A stretch of 34,312 bases of DNA from Opitutia bacterium Tous-C1TDCM (lineage in GTDB: Bacteria > Verrucomicrobiota > Verrucomicrobiia > Opitutales > Opitutaceae): the NCBI GenBank assembly GCA_002288455.1, contig NEUS01000033.1, forward strand, positions 1 through 34,312. Direction: 5' to 3'. Under the pieces are notes generated by a model. It was given only the letters and a program-made list of their open reading frames with translations, did not search any database and was not told where the DNA came from. Shown piece by piece: positions 26,576-34,312 of this stretch (within the stretch, counting starts at the first letter, position 1; each line of letters begins with the position of its first letter). Made by a program: the position numbers and the translations under genes.

Positions 26576-27904
26576 CTACTGCATCGCCAACGGCAGGATC
26601 TTCCGCTCCCCGCCGCGCAGCACGGTGAGGTTCACGGTGTCGCCGATTTTCCGCTCCTGCAGCAACCGCGCGATCATTTCGCTTTCGCCCGCGCGCGCCG
26701 TCCACGTGTCGATGCCGACAATCACGTCGTCCTTCAGGAAACCGCTGCGTTTGGCCAAGCCGTGTTTGTTGTACTGGCCGATGCCCTTCACCAGCAGCGC
26801 CAGTCCTTCCTTAGGCAAGCCCCGCTGCGCCCGCGCCGCGTCGTCGAGATCCGTCAGCACCATGCCGCCGAACGCCATCGCCCGCATCGACCACGTGCCG
26901 ACCCGCCGGGAAATGTCGCTCCGCGTCCGCCATCCCGCCGGCAATTCCAACGTCAACGCCGTATCGCGGCCGTCGCGCCGCACCGTCGCCTTGAGGCTCC
27001 CCGCGTCCGGCGCGCGATGCAGCGCCCACGCGATGTCCGCCACCGAAATCGGCGGCTGGCCCGCAAAGACCGTGATTTCGTCCCCGGCAAGGAAGCCCGC
27101 CGCCGCCGCCGGCGAATCCGGCGCCACCGCCGTCACCTTCGCCGCGTGGTCCGGGGCCAGGGTCAGACCGACGACGGTCGCCGCCGGCATCGGAAAAATG
27201 AGATTCGTCGGCACCGGCTTCCCCTGGTCGCGGACCGAAGCGCGGTAGGCCTCGCCGACCTGGTGGCAATGCACGCAGCTCTTCAGCACCTCGCCGCCCC
27301 AGGCCAGATCGCGCTGGTACTTGCCGGCCAAGGCCGGGATCTCGAGCGGCGTGCGGAACGGGATGTCGCCGCCCTGCTTGCCCGCCAGCGCGTCGCGGTT
27401 TCCCGGATACCCCGCGTGCACCGCGAGCGCGCCCTCGAGCGCCTGGCGGTAGCCGATCGTCTCCCGCGCCTCGGGATCGAGCTGGTGCGCCCACGAGCCG
27501 TAGCGGCCGTAAAGCGTGCCGTCGCCGTTGAAGATCAACGTCGAGAACGAGAGGTCGTAGTCGAACTGGAACCGCGCAAGGTCGAGCGCGTTGGCGTTGA
27601 TCACGCGCACGCACACGAAGCGGTCCAGCAGCGGCTGCAGCGCCGGCTCGTTCAGCACCTCCGCGTCGAGCCCGCCGCACGCCAGACACGGCACGCAGCG
27701 CAGCACCACGAGCAACGGTTTGCCCGTGCGCTTCGCTTCCGCGAACCCGCGCTCGAAGTCGCCGTAAATCCAACGCGCGTCGTTCTCCAGCGCGGCCTTG
27801 TCTTTGCGCACCGCGCCCTCGCGGTCCTTCACCGTCGCCGCCGGCAGCGACATCGCCGTCGTCCCGGCCAGCAGGCCGGCGAGCAAAAATCGGGGTAAGT
27901 CCAT
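26576..27904 (-). CDS. Exported thioredoxin-like, CxxCH haem and PDZ protein
   Basis: 442 residues from ATG 27904, with signal peptide MDLPRFLLAGLLAGTTAMS. Three parts: a thioredoxin-fold domain, LLVVLRCVPCLACGG with Cys70, Cys73 and Cys76 in place of the usual CxxC; a single cytochrome-c-type haem site CVHCH near 208-212; and two PDZ-like regions, about 250-310 (KVTAVAPDSPAAAAGFLAGDEI) and 355-440 (KRSGFLKDDVIVGIDTWTA). Similar mixed proteins occur in Planctomycetes and Verrucomicrobia (from memory). It is predicted to be periplasmic and could sense or relay redox state to a PDZ-bound partner; this is inference. It stands alone, divergent from thrC. Confidence 0.82.
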   Translation of the reverse strand: MDLPRFLLAGLLAGTTAMSLPAATVKDREGAVRKDKAALENDARWIYGDFERGFAEAKRTGKPLLVVLRCVPCLACGGLDAEVLNEPALQPLLDRFVCVRVINANALDLARFQFDYDLSFSTLIFNGDGTLYGRYGSWAHQLDPEARETIGYRQALEGALAVHAGYPGNRDALAGKQGGDIPFRTPLEIPALAGKYQRDLAWGGEVLKSCVHCHQVGEAYRASVRDQGKPVPTNLIFPMPAATVVGLTLAPDHAAKVTAVAPDSPAAAAGFLAGDEITVFAGQPPISVADIAWALHRAPDAGSLKATVRRDGRDTALTLELPAGWRTRSDISRRVGTWSMRAMAFGGMVLTDLDDAARAQRGLPKEGLALLVKGIGQYNKHGLAKRSGFLKDDVIVGIDTWTARAGESEMIARLLQERKIGDTVNLTVLRGGERKILPLAMQ

Positions 27905-28009
27905 GCCCCGGGTCTGCCCTTCGCGACCGCGCCCGGCAAACCGTTTGTCGCGCCGCTGCCTCTGGCCCGCCGTGCTTCCCGCCCTGTTCCCTTGGCTCGC
28001 CACCCCGTA

Positions 28010-28030
28010 GCCCGGGCCTTCAGCCCGGGC
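28010..28030. repeat. REP-like hairpin (8-bp stem, 5-nt loop)
   Basis: gcccgggc (28010-28017), loop cttca, gcccgggc (28023-28030), preceded by cgta. Same build as 1554-1574 but with a different stem. It lies in the 270-bp divergent gap between the PDZ protein gene and thrC. Confidence 0.6.
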
Positions 28031-28084
28031 CCCTCCGTCCCATCCCCGTTCCCCGTTTTCCCGTCTCAAGAAATCCGGAATCCC

Positions 28085-28160
28085 CACGCCCGTTTCCCAG
28101 TTTTCCCGTTTCCCAATTTTCCGATTTTCGCCTTCCGCCTTTCGCCTTTCGCCTTTTCTT
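28085..28160. repeat. Pyrimidine-rich 7-8 nt repeat upstream of threonine synthase
   Basis: gtttcccagttttcccg and tttcccaatttt phrases, then an in-register run ttcgcct, tccgcct, ttcgcct, ttcgcct (to about 28155), ending 15-20 bp before the thrC start codon. No purine-rich ribosome binding site is left before the ATG. Confidence 0.65.
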
Positions 28161-28174
28161 CCGCCGCCGCCCCC

Positions 28175-29341
28175 ATGCACCTCACCCACCTCACCTGCAC
28201 CCTCTGCGGCCAAAAACACGACGCGCGCGTCCCGCAGAACGTCAGCGCCTGCTGCGGCAAGCCGCTCTTCGCCGCGTACGACCTCGTCGCCGCGGCCCGC
28301 ACGCTGACGCGCGAATCGCTGCGCACGCGCGAGAAATCCATCTGGCGCTACCGCGAGGTGCTCCCCGTCCGCGACGCCGCCTCCATCGTCACACTTGGCG
28401 AGGGCTGGACGCCGCTGCTGCCCGCCCCGCGCCTCGCCGCCAAAAACGGCCTGGCCCAGGTCTTTATCAAGGACGAGGCGCAGAACCCAACCGGCAGCTT
28501 CAAGGCCCGCGGCATGACCGCCGCCGTCTCGATGGCCAAGGAATTCGGCCTGACAAAACTTGCCGTGCCCTCCGCCGGCAACGCCGCCGGCGCCCTCGCC
28601 GCCTACGCCGCCCGCGCCGGCCTGGAAGCGCATATCTTCATGCCGCGCGACACGCCCCGCGCCAACCTCGTCGAGTGCGAGCAGACCGGCGCGCACGTCA
28701 CGCTGATCGACGGCCTCATCACCGACTGCGGCGCCGAGGTCGCGAAACGCAAAGCCGCCGCCGGCTGGTTCGATGTTTCCACCCTCAAGGAACCCTACCG
28801 GGCCGAGGGCAAGAAGACCCTCGGCTACGAAGTCGCGGAACAGCTCGGTTGGAAATTGCCCGACGTCATCCTCTACCCGACCGGCGGCGGCACCGGCCTC
28901 ATCGGCATGTGGAAGGCGTTCTCCGAAATGGAAGAACTCGGCCTGCTCCCGCGCGGCACGAAACGTCCGCGCATGTACACCGTCCAGGCCGACGGCTGCC
29001 AGCCGATCGTCCGCGCCTTCCACGCCGGCGAGAAGTTCGCCGCCGAACATCTCGGCGCGCAGACGCGCGCGTCCGGCCTGCGCGTGCCGAAAGCCATCGG
29101 CGACTTCATCATGCTCGACGCCCTCCGTACCAGCGGCGGCGGCGCGGTCGCGATTCCCGACGCCGACATGATCTCCGCCACCCGCGAAGTCGGTGCCGCC
29201 GAAGGCATTTTCCCCGCCCCCGAGGGCGCCGCCTGCTACGCCGCCCTGAAGACCCTCGTCGCCGCCGGCCAAATCCGCCCCGAGGAAACCGTCGTCATCT
29301 TCAACACCGGCACCGGCCTCAAGTACCTCGAGTGCTATTGA
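28175..29341 (+). CDS. thrC: Threonine synthase
   Basis: 388 residues from ATG 28175. Pyridoxal-phosphate enzyme converting O-phosphohomoserine to threonine, last step of the pathway. An N-terminal zinc-ribbon-like element (C8-x2-C11 and C26-C27) precedes the fold-type II domain, as in one class of bacterial and archaeal enzymes. The PLP lysine is K110 in [27 protein letters not shown] follows; the phosphate loop is [11 protein letters not shown]; the end is [16 protein letters not shown], typical of ThrC. No other threonine pathway gene is adjacent. The last 23 bp overlap the 3' end of the convergent chemotaxis receptor gene, which seems to be due to extension of that gene. Confidence 0.95.
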   Translation: MHLTHLTCTLCGQKHDARVPQNVSACCGKPLFAAYDLVAAARTLTRESLRTREKSIWRYREVLPVRDAASIVTLGEGWTPLLPAPRLAAKNGLAQVFIKDEAQNPTGSFKARGMTAAVSMAKEFGLTKLAVPSAGNAAGALAAYAARAGLEAHIFMPRDTPRANLVECEQTGAHVTLIDGLITDCGAEVAKRKAAAGWFDVSTLKEPYRAEGKKTLGYEVAEQLGWKLPDVILYPTGGGTGLIGMWKAFSEMEELGLLPRGTKRPRMYTVQADGCQPIVRAFHAGEKFAAEHLGAQTRASGLRVPKAIGDFIMLDALRTSGGGAVAIPDADMISATREVGAAEGIFPAPEGAACYAALKTLVAAGQIRPEETVVIFNTGTGLKYLECY

Positions 29342-30884
29342 GCCCGCGCCCTCCGGCCGCGGGCGGTCGCAAGTTGAAAGGTGAAAGTTGAAAGACCGGC
29401 CCCGCGCCAGCCGCCCTAACCCCGCACCCCCGCCCGCCGCCCCGTCTCCGCTCTCCGCCTTCCGCTTTCCGGTTTCCCAATTCCGGTTTTATCACAGCCG
29501 CCCGCCCCTGCAGCAAATCCCCCAGCCCCGCCTGCAATTCCCCCGTGTGCCGCCGCATCGTTTCCGCCGCCGCCGCGGTTTCCCCGGCCGCCGTCGCGTT
29601 GGAATGTGCGAGCCGGTCCATTTCCTTCATCCCCGCGACCGCCTGGTCGATGCCGCGCGCCTGCTCCGTCGAGGCATCCGCGATCTGCGCCACCAGCGCG
29701 TCGACGCGCCGCGTGTTCTCCAGCAGGCCGCCCAGCGCGGTGCTCACACGGTTCGCCAACTCGGCCCCGCGCGCGCTCGTGTTCACCGCCACTTCGATGC
29801 GGCCCGTCGTCTCCTTCGCCGCCTGCGCGGAACGCATCGCCAGGCTGCGCACCTCCTCCGCCACCACGGAAAATCCCGCCCCCGCCTCGCCCGCCCGCGC
29901 CGCTTCCACCGCCGCGTTGAGCGCCAGCAGGTTCGTCTGGAACGCGATCTCGTCGATCGACTTCACGATCGCCCCGACGTTCTTGCTCGCCGCCGAAATA
30001 TCCTGCATCGCCCCGAGCATCTCCGCGATCGCCGCCCCACTCTGGTCGGCCGCGGCCTGGTTGCCGTGCGACACTTCCCGCGCCTCGCGCGCGCGCTCCG
30101 CGTTCTGCGTCACCGTCGCGTGCACGCCCGTCATCGCCGCGCTGCTCTCGTCGACCGCCTTGGTCTGGCCGCCGGAGGTTTCCGACACGCTGCGGCTCGA
30201 CGCCGCCACCTGCTCCGCCGCCGCCGCCACCTCCGTCGTGCGGTCCCACATGCGTTGCGCCAGCGAACGGATATGCCGCACCACCGCGTTGATCGTGAAC
30301 CAGCCGAAGACCACGCCGATCAGCACGCCGATCACCGTGCCCACCGCCATGAAGCCGCCGATCCACGCCGCGCGCCGCTCGAGCACGCCGCGCTCTTCGC
30401 GCTCGCGCTCCGCCACCGCCGTCTCGGCCGCCGCCACGGCGCCGTCCAACTGATCCGTGACCTTGCGCTGCGTTTCGAAACGTTCCGCCGCCGCCTCCGG
30501 CCGGCCCGCCGGCGCCGCCGCGCGGTAACGCGCCGACAGCGCCGCGATCTCCGCCCTCGCGTCCGCGATCGGCTTCGCGCGGTCGCCCAGCGGCGCCAAC
30601 GCCCGCTCCGCTTCCGCCAACGCCGCCACCGTCGCCTTTTCCGCGGCCTCGAAGTTCGCCGGCCCCGCCGCTTCCGGCCGCAGCCATGCGAGTTGCTGCT
30701 CGCGCCATGCCGTCTGCGCCTGCCGCGCCGCCGTCATGCCGGCGCCCAGCGCCGTGTCCGCGACCATCTGCGCCGCCGACTCCTTGAGCACCGTGCGCTG
30801 CGCGTAAAGGCCCAGCGCTCCGCCCACGAGGGGGATCGCGGCGGCGACACCGAAAGCGAAACTGAGTTGGGCACGGAGCGTCAT
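29319..30884 (-). CDS. Methyl-accepting chemotaxis protein with repeat-encoded C-terminal tail
   Basis: 521 residues from ATG 30884. TM1 about 7-28, an Ala-rich helical periplasmic region 30-170, TM2 about 174-198, then the cytoplasmic signalling rod. The hairpin tip [30 protein letters not shown] (about 306-335) is the strongly conserved MCP signature. The rod seems to end near residue 462 ([11 protein letters not shown]). The remaining 59 residues are Gly/Arg-rich and contain translated repeat words: [13 protein letters not shown] from CCGGTTT/CCGCCTT heptads and FQLSPFNL from GTTGAAA heptads. In another frame, tandem TGA-TAA stops (29494-29489) sit exactly at the junction, so the tail may follow a frameshift that bypassed the old stop. 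No other chemotaxis gene is nearby. Confidence 0.9.
   Translation of the reverse strand: MTLRAQLSFAFGVAAAIPLVGGALGLYAQRTVLKESAAQMVADTALGAGMTAARQAQTAWREQQLAWLRPEAAGPANFEAAEKATVAALAEAERALAPLGDRAKPIADARAEIAALSARYRAAAPAGRPEAAAERFETQRKVTDQLDGAVAAAETAVAEREREERGVLERRAAWIGGFMAVGTVIGVLIGVVFGWFTINAVVRHIRSLAQRMWDRTTEVAAAAEQVAASSRSVSETSGGQTKAVDESSAAMTGVHATVTQNAERAREAREVSHGNQAAADQSGAAIAEMLGAMQDISAASKNVGAIVKSIDEIAFQTNLLALNAAVEAARAGEAGAGFSVVAEEVRSLAMRSAQAAKETTGRIEVAVNTSARGAELANRVSTALGGLLENTRRVDALVAQIADASTEQARGIDQAVAGMKEMDRLAHSNATAAGETAAAAETMRRHTGELQAGLGDLLQGRAAVIKPELGNRKAEGGERRRGGGRGCGVRAAGAGPVFQLSPFNLRPPAAGGRGLNSTRGT
29371..29391. repeat. Heptad array, GTTGAAA type (3 units), inside MCP tail
   Basis: gttgaaa, ggtgaaa, gttgaaa in register, 30 bp after the thrC stop and inside the extended 3' part of the receptor gene. 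Confidence 0.8.
29448..29489. repeat. Heptad array, CCGGTTT/CCGCCTT type (6 units), inside MCP tail
   Basis: ccgctct, ccgcctt, ccgcttt, ccggttt, cccaatt, ccggttt in register. On the minus strand they are translated as part of the receptor's tail, and the array starts right after the out-of-frame tandem stops. Confidence 0.82.
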
Positions 30885-31316
30885 GGCAAAATCCTGCGCC
30901 GTTCCGCCGCCGGGGCGGCAGAGGGACGGGCTGGTTCTTCCATCGGCGCCCGGCGGAAAAACTTAGCCCGTCCGCACGGTCATTAGCCGCGCTCCTTCGT
31001 CTCCGCAAAAAACGCGCACCGCTGCCGCGAGACGATTTTCGCCCTGCTCTTGCGCCGCGCCGAACCGCTCGCCGATACCGCCGTGGAAACCGCCGGCACC
31101 GCCTCGGGTGACCCACCCGCGCGGTCGCGCTCCCCGCCACCTGTCGACGCCAGACGCCGCACTTTCCGGAGTTTCCTCCCGCTCTCAACTCTCGGCTCTC
31201 GACTCCGAGCCGCGAGCGGAACCCCGCCGGCGGCTCGATTTTCTCCTTTCTTCTTTCGCGATCTCGGCCCTGCCGGGCCCCACCGTTTCCCCTTTTCTCG
31301 TTGCGGCTTTTCCTCC
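30885..31316. other. Gene-free stretch upstream of the chemotaxis receptor
   Basis: 432 bp. The ORFs that cross it have no signal, motif or ribosome binding site and change composition along their length, so I reject them. It holds a short heptad array (31182-31209: ctctcaa, ctctcgg, ctctcga, ctccgag) and pyrimidine-rich DNA before the stop of the next minus-strand gene. The MCP promoter should lie at its left end; no clear hexamers seen. Confidence 0.6.
31182..31209. repeat. Heptad array, CTCTCAA type (4 units)
   Basis: ctctcaa, ctctcgg, ctctcga, ctccgag in register; reverse complement of the GTTGAGA words at 2080-2107. Confidence 0.7.
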
Positions 31317-32372
31317 TCACCGCCCCGGCAGCGTCGTCTCGTACTTGCTCCAGTTCTTCACTATCTCGTGCACGACCCGGCTGCCGACCCGATGGGCCGC
31401 CTCGAGTGAAGGCAGGTACGCGGAATAGCCCGGTCCCAATTTCTCCCCGCTCAGGCTCTCGGCCGCATCGCCGCCCGGCCATTGCATGTCGAAGTTGCTC
31501 GCCGTCCGGAGCACGAACACGCGCTGCACGTCGGCCCGTTTCGCCCGCGCCAGGAAAGTGAGCGACTGCATCGTCCCCGTGTCCTCCATCGCGGTGGTGA
31601 CGTAGTTGCCCGTGCCGTCGCTGAAATACTTCACCCAGTCGTTGGCCCACTGGTTGAGGATTTTGCCGTGCCAGTAGGTCATCGCGGCGAGGTTGTCGCC
31701 CTTCATCACCTTCGGCGGCTGCTGCGCGTTCGGGAATCCGGTGTAGAGCGCGCGGCGTTTCCGCATCGGCTCCGTGTCCGCCAACACCGTGTCCTTGGTC
31801 AACTGATACGCCCACTCCGTCAACTTCGGGTCGAGCCGGTACGCTTCGCCTTCGCTCCGGTCGGCGGGCAACTCGTAAGGCTTCTTCTTCCGCAACGGCA
31901 GGTAACCCGTCGTCCAGCCCGCGGGCATCTCCCGCGGATCGATCTCGTGCCCGAGGTCGCCGTCGACCAGCCACTCCGCCCAGACCGCGGAGCCGAGCGA
32001 GCCGTCGTGCGGATCGATGCCGGCGATCCCCGCCACGAGCCAATACGATTTCGAAAGATCGAACCGCGGATCCAGCCCGAGCGCCATGATCGTCGCGGCG
32101 CTCTTCGCCGTGCCGACGCCGGTCACGACCCCGAGCACACTGCCGTCGGCATTGGTCCGCAGATCGCGGTAGCCCTGCGGAAACGGCAACACCCTCGTGA
32201 GCTTCTCGCGTTCCACCCAGAATTGGAACTCGCCCGGCCGGTCGCCCGTGTCGGCCCCCGCCTCGAACATCGCCACGACGACGACTTTGGGCCTGAGCAC
32301 CTCGGCGGCCGCAGCCGCCGGCAAGATGCAGGCACCGGATAGGAAAAACGCGCAGAGCAGACGAAGGTTCAT
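31317..32372 (-). CDS. Exported purine nucleoside permease (NUP) family protein
   Basis: 351 residues from ATG 32372 (MNLRLLCAFFLSG); ATG 32381 three codons earlier is equally possible. A signal peptide (LLCAFFLSGACILPAAAAA) precedes a body resembling the NUP family: PKVVVVAMFEAGADTGDRPGE at the start, GVVTGVGTAKSAATIMALGL, YWLVAGIAGIDPHDGSLGSAVWA, and AMEDTGTMQSL near residue 260. The fold is related to nucleoside phosphorylases, so the G-V-G-T and A-G-I-A-G stretches probably form a nucleoside/phosphate pocket. It lacks membrane helices, so permease is a family name and a periplasmic nucleoside-binding or cleaving role is more likely. Divergent from the cyclophilin gene over about 80 bp. 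Confidence 0.88.
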   Translation of the reverse strand: MNLRLLCAFFLSGACILPAAAAAEVLRPKVVVVAMFEAGADTGDRPGEFQFWVEREKLTRVLPFPQGYRDLRTNADGSVLGVVTGVGTAKSAATIMALGLDPRFDLSKSYWLVAGIAGIDPHDGSLGSAVWAEWLVDGDLGHEIDPREMPAGWTTGYLPLRKKKPYELPADRSEGEAYRLDPKLTEWAYQLTKDTVLADTEPMRKRRALYTGFPNAQQPPKVMKGDNLAAMTYWHGKILNQWANDWVKYFSDGTGNYVTTAMEDTGTMQSLTFLARAKRADVQRVFVLRTASNFDMQWPGGDAAESLSGEKLGPGYSAYLPSLEAAHRVGSRVVHEIVKNWSKYETTLPGR

Positions 32373-32454
32373 CCGGCGCATGCAGAAGGAGCCGCGCCGG
32401 CCGCGCAAATCGGTTCTTGCGGCAATGCCCGGCCCGCGTTGGCTCTCCCCCTCC

Positions 32455-32976
32455 ATGAGCACCACCGCCGCCTCCGAAAACGCCGTCATCAAAACCACCT
32501 ACGGCGACCTGACCCTCGCCTTCTGGCCCGATGTCGCGCCGAAAACGGTCGAGAATTTCAAGAAACTCGCCCGCGAGGGCTTCTATAACGGCACCGCGTT
32601 CCACCGGATCATCAAAGGCTTCATGATCCAGGGCGGTTGCCCCAACACCAAGACCGGCGCCGGCGGCATGCCCGGCACCGGCGACCCGGGCTACAAGGTG
32701 AAAGCCGAGTTCAACGCCAAGTCGCACGTCCGCGGCGTGATCTCCATGGCGCGCTCCTCGCACCCGGATTCCGCCGGCTGCCAATTCTTCATCTGCCACG
32801 GCGACGCCAAGTTCCTCGATGGCCAGTACACGGCCTTCGGCCATCTCGTCGGCGGCGACGATGTCCTCGAGAAGATCGCCACCGTCCCGACCAAGAGCGG
32901 CGGCGGCGGCGAAAAGAGCACGCCGATCGACCGCATCGAGGTCGTCGGCGTGACGCTCGTCCCGGCCAAGGCCTGA
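32455..32976 (+). CDS. Cyclophilin-type peptidyl-prolyl cis-trans isomerase
   Basis: 173 residues from ATG 32455 (MSTTAASENA). Catalyses proline isomerisation in protein folding. Cyclophilin motifs: KTTYGDLTLAFWPDVAPKTVENF, then YNGTAFHRIIKGFMIQGG with the catalytic FHR, GVISMARS, SAGCQFFICHGDAKFLDGQYTAFGHL. No signal peptide, so cytoplasmic, unlike PpiA. Length is normal for the short cytoplasmic class. It is followed 78 bp later by a good terminator, and so is probably monocistronic. Confidence 0.96.
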   Translation: MSTTAASENAVIKTTYGDLTLAFWPDVAPKTVENFKKLAREGFYNGTAFHRIIKGFMIQGGCPNTKTGAGGMPGTGDPGYKVKAEFNAKSHVRGVISMARSSHPDSAGCQFFICHGDAKFLDGQYTAFGHLVGGDDVLEKIATVPTKSGGGGEKSTPIDRIEVVGVTLVPAKA

Positions 32977-33003
32977 AGCGGCAGGCGCACCGCGCCCACC
33001 GCG

Positions 33004-33024
33004 GTTGAAAGCTGAAAATTGAAA
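33004..33024. repeat. Heptad array, GTTGAAA type (3 units)
   Basis: gttgaaa, gctgaaa, attgaaa in register between the cyclophilin stop and its terminator. Confidence 0.75.
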
Positions 33025-33054
33025 GCCGGGCGCCGTTTCGGCCCGCCTCTCCCG

Positions 33055-33086
33055 ACGCCGGAGCTACCCGCTCCGGCGTTTCGTTT
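33055..33086 (+). terminator. Rho-independent terminator of the cyclophilin gene
   Basis: acgccggagc (33055-33064) and gctccggcgt (33070-33079) form a perfect 10-bp stem around taccc, followed by ttcgtttt (33079-33086 includes the T-rich tail). Confidence 0.8.
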
Positions 33087-33133
33087 TGCGCAGAAAGCGA
33101 TACGCGATCCGGCATAAGCCAGCTGCCGCCGAC

Positions 33134-33189
33134 TTCAAGCCGACCGCTGACCGCCGACAGCTGATAGCTTAAAGCTTACAGCTGCCGGC
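33134..33189. repeat. Heptad array, eight NNNNNGC units
   Basis: ttcaagc, cgaccgc, tgaccgc, cgacagc, tgatagc, ttaaagc, ttacagc, tgccggc: every unit ends in GC in an unbroken register, although the first five bases vary widely. It lies just before the stop codon of the convergent hydrolase gene. Confidence 0.85.
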
Positions 33190-33208
33190 GACGGCCCCCG
33201 CCGCCGCC

Positions 33209-34081
33209 CTACTTCTTCCCGAACAACACATCCTCCGCTTCCTTCGCGGCAAACATGAACGCGGCCTCGTGCTTGATGTCGGGCGTCTCGACGATCCGCC
33301 AGTTGAAGGCCCAGCCCTTCGTCTTCGCCAGGTCGGCGGCGTAGGCGTAGACGGCCCGGCCGCGGGCCAGCCGGTGCGGTCCTTGCCGCATGGCGGGTTC
33401 GCCGACATCCAGGCTGTTGGAATTCAGGACGTCACCGGTTCCCTGATACAGCGTCAACGGCGCGGCCAGGTAGCGTTTCAGCACGTCGTCGCTGGCGAGT
33501 TCGTTCGGCAACCCGCCGAGCCCGTAGCCGAAGTCGCGGTCCCGCGTCGGAAACAGGTGCGATCCGGCGTTCGCCGCCACAATCCGCACCGCCTCGCCGG
33601 GCAAAAACGCCGCGAGGCGCACCAAAAACTGCCCGCCCGCCGAATGTCCGATCAGATAGTACGGCATCTCCGGCTTGCCCTCGAGTCCGCGGATGTGCGC
33701 GACGATTTTCGGCACCGCCGCATAGGTCCACTGTTCGGGAGCTTGCGCTTTGCCGGCGGCATCGACGAGTCCGCCGCGCTGGTACCGCGCCATCGGAAAA
33801 CGCTTCGCGTCGAAATGCGGCGCCACCACGATCGCACCGAAACGCTCCGCCAAGGTGATGGCGTAGTTGCGGTAGTCCTCGGCGTTCCGCTGCACCCCGT
33901 GGAAAACCACGATCAGCGGCCCGCCTTTGTAGGTCGGCGGCTTGTACGTGTGGAGCGTGACGGGCTCGTCGCCATTGGGCAGCTCGAGCTTCCCCGGCCC
34001 CACCGGCACCGGCGCAGCCCCCGACCAACCGCCAACGAAGCAGACAAAAATCAGGAAACCGGAAAGACGGCGAAGGTTCAT
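33209..34081 (-). CDS. Exported alpha/beta hydrolase (PHB-depolymerase/esterase-like)
   Basis: 290 residues from ATG 34081 (MNLRRLSGFLIFVCF), with a signal peptide ending near WSGAAP. Alpha/beta hydrolase fold: PLIVVFHGVQRNAEDY (oxyanion loop H-G), nucleophile elbow GHSAGG with Ser147, a probable Asp in LYQGTGDVLN, and the catalytic His in TPDIKHEAAF. The layout resembles secreted polyhydroxybutyrate depolymerase or feruloyl-esterase-like proteins. Substrate is unknown; with pectin lyases elsewhere in the window, an esterase on plant material is possible but only inferred. The frame is open upstream to 34177, but the signal peptide sets the start. Confidence 0.85.
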   Translation of the reverse strand: MNLRRLSGFLIFVCFVGGWSGAAPVPVGPGKLELPNGDEPVTLHTYKPPTYKGGPLIVVFHGVQRNAEDYRNYAITLAERFGAIVVAPHFDAKRFPMARYQRGGLVDAAGKAQAPEQWTYAAVPKIVAHIRGLEGKPEMPYYLIGHSAGGQFLVRLAAFLPGEAVRIVAANAGSHLFPTRDRDFGYGLGGLPNELASDDVLKRYLAAPLTLYQGTGDVLNSNSLDVGEPAMRQGPHRLARGRAVYAYAADLAKTKGWAFNWRIVETPDIKHEAAFMFAAKEAEDVLFGKK

Positions 34082-34253
34082 GGATGAGGAAACGACAAAA
34101 AGCTTTTCCGCGAAGGAGTTCAGCCCGGAGCGGAAGGCAAATCCCAACGGCGCCACGCACCGTTGCCCGTCTTTCAACTTTCAACCGTCGAGGAGCCTCT
34201 GAAAAACGTCCCCTCCGCGCCGGAAGTCGGCACGAAAAGTGGTGAGGTAAGGG

Positions 34254-34312
34254 ATGAGCCAACAGACGAGTTTTCTGTCCCTTGGGTGCATGACGAAGCT
34301 GACGCGGACGGA
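34254..34312 (+). CDS. Possible start of a gene cut by the window end
   Basis: An ATG at 34254 is preceded by GAGGT (34244-34248) at good ribosome-binding distance and stays open for 19 codons to the window edge (MSQQTSFLSLGCM...). The sequence is too short to recognise a family. The region 34082-34253 before it holds CTTTCAA heptads near 34170-34183 and no other gene. Confidence 0.35.
   Translation, partial: MSQQTSFLSLGCMTKLTRT

Noticed and set aside
29342..29370. Terminator after threonine synthase
   Set aside because: gcccgcg/cgcgggc forms a 7-bp stem but no T-run follows, so I do not call it.
31050..31409. Plus-strand ORFs in the gap upstream of the MCP gene
   Set aside because: They overlap the nucleoside permease gene end antisense and repeat DNA, with no ribosome binding site or recognisable motif.

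Overview
The window is high-GC chromosomal DNA from a Gram-negative heterotroph. My best guess is Verrucomicrobiota, near Opitutaceae. The reasons are two tandem rhamnogalacturonan-lyase-type (PL11) enzymes, a membrane-fused spermidine-synthase-like protein, a thioredoxin/haem/PDZ secreted protein, a secreted purine nucleoside permease homologue, strong C/G-ending codon use, and the style of the intergenic repeats. This placement is inference from gene content; there is no rRNA or tRNA to confirm it.

Layout. 1-1289 (-): a Gfo/Idh/MocA oxidoreductase cut by the window edge. 1620-2061 (+): what looks like a complete valine attenuator (promoter, Val-rich leader peptide, antiterminator, terminator) followed only by a 66-residue ORF. 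2212-5419 (-): DUF1684 protein and membrane-fused spermidine-synthase-like protein. 5598-6323 (+): secreted protein of unknown role. 10877-6429 (-): valS, an FMN reductase and a MetX-like hydrolase. 11191-16796 (+): glnD, a four-helix-bundle protein, an orphan GAF histidine kinase and a small membrane protein. 17541-16999 (-): two-ACT GcvR-like regulator. 18381-17764 (-): HNH endonuclease. 20472-18637 (-): DEAD-box helicase. 20857-21405 (+): SET methyltransferase. 21619-26266 (+): two PL11 enzymes and a short exported protein. 27904-26576 (-): Trx/haem/PDZ protein. 28175-29341 (+): threonine synthase, overlapping the 3' end of a chemotaxis receptor (30884-29319, -). Then come a purine nucleoside permease (-), a cyclophilin (+), an alpha/beta hydrolase (-) and the possible start of one more gene.

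Two observations stand out. First, the Val-rich leader at 1662-1772 has correct attenuator geometry (mutually exclusive antiterminator and terminator), yet no branched-chain amino acid gene follows. Second, most intergenic spaces are filled with degenerate heptanucleotide arrays. Several unlike 7-nt words (CCGGTTT, GGGTTTT, GTTCGGA, GTTGAAA, CCTTCCG, GCGGTAA, AACCCAA and others) follow one another in one unbroken 7-nt register; 16813-17001 is 27 heptads without a phase break. The arrays have entered reading frames: they encode a heptapeptide repeat near the N-terminus of the histidine kinase and a tail on the chemotaxis receptor. Because 7 is not a multiple of 3, copy-number change there would shift the frame. 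A 9-nt-period repeat family and REP-like hairpins occur as well.

Metabolically the window mixes housekeeping genes (valS, glnD, thrC, cyclophilin, RNA helicase) with export-directed enzymes for plant pectin breakdown. No CRISPR array, integrase, insertion sequence, tRNA or rRNA was recognised.
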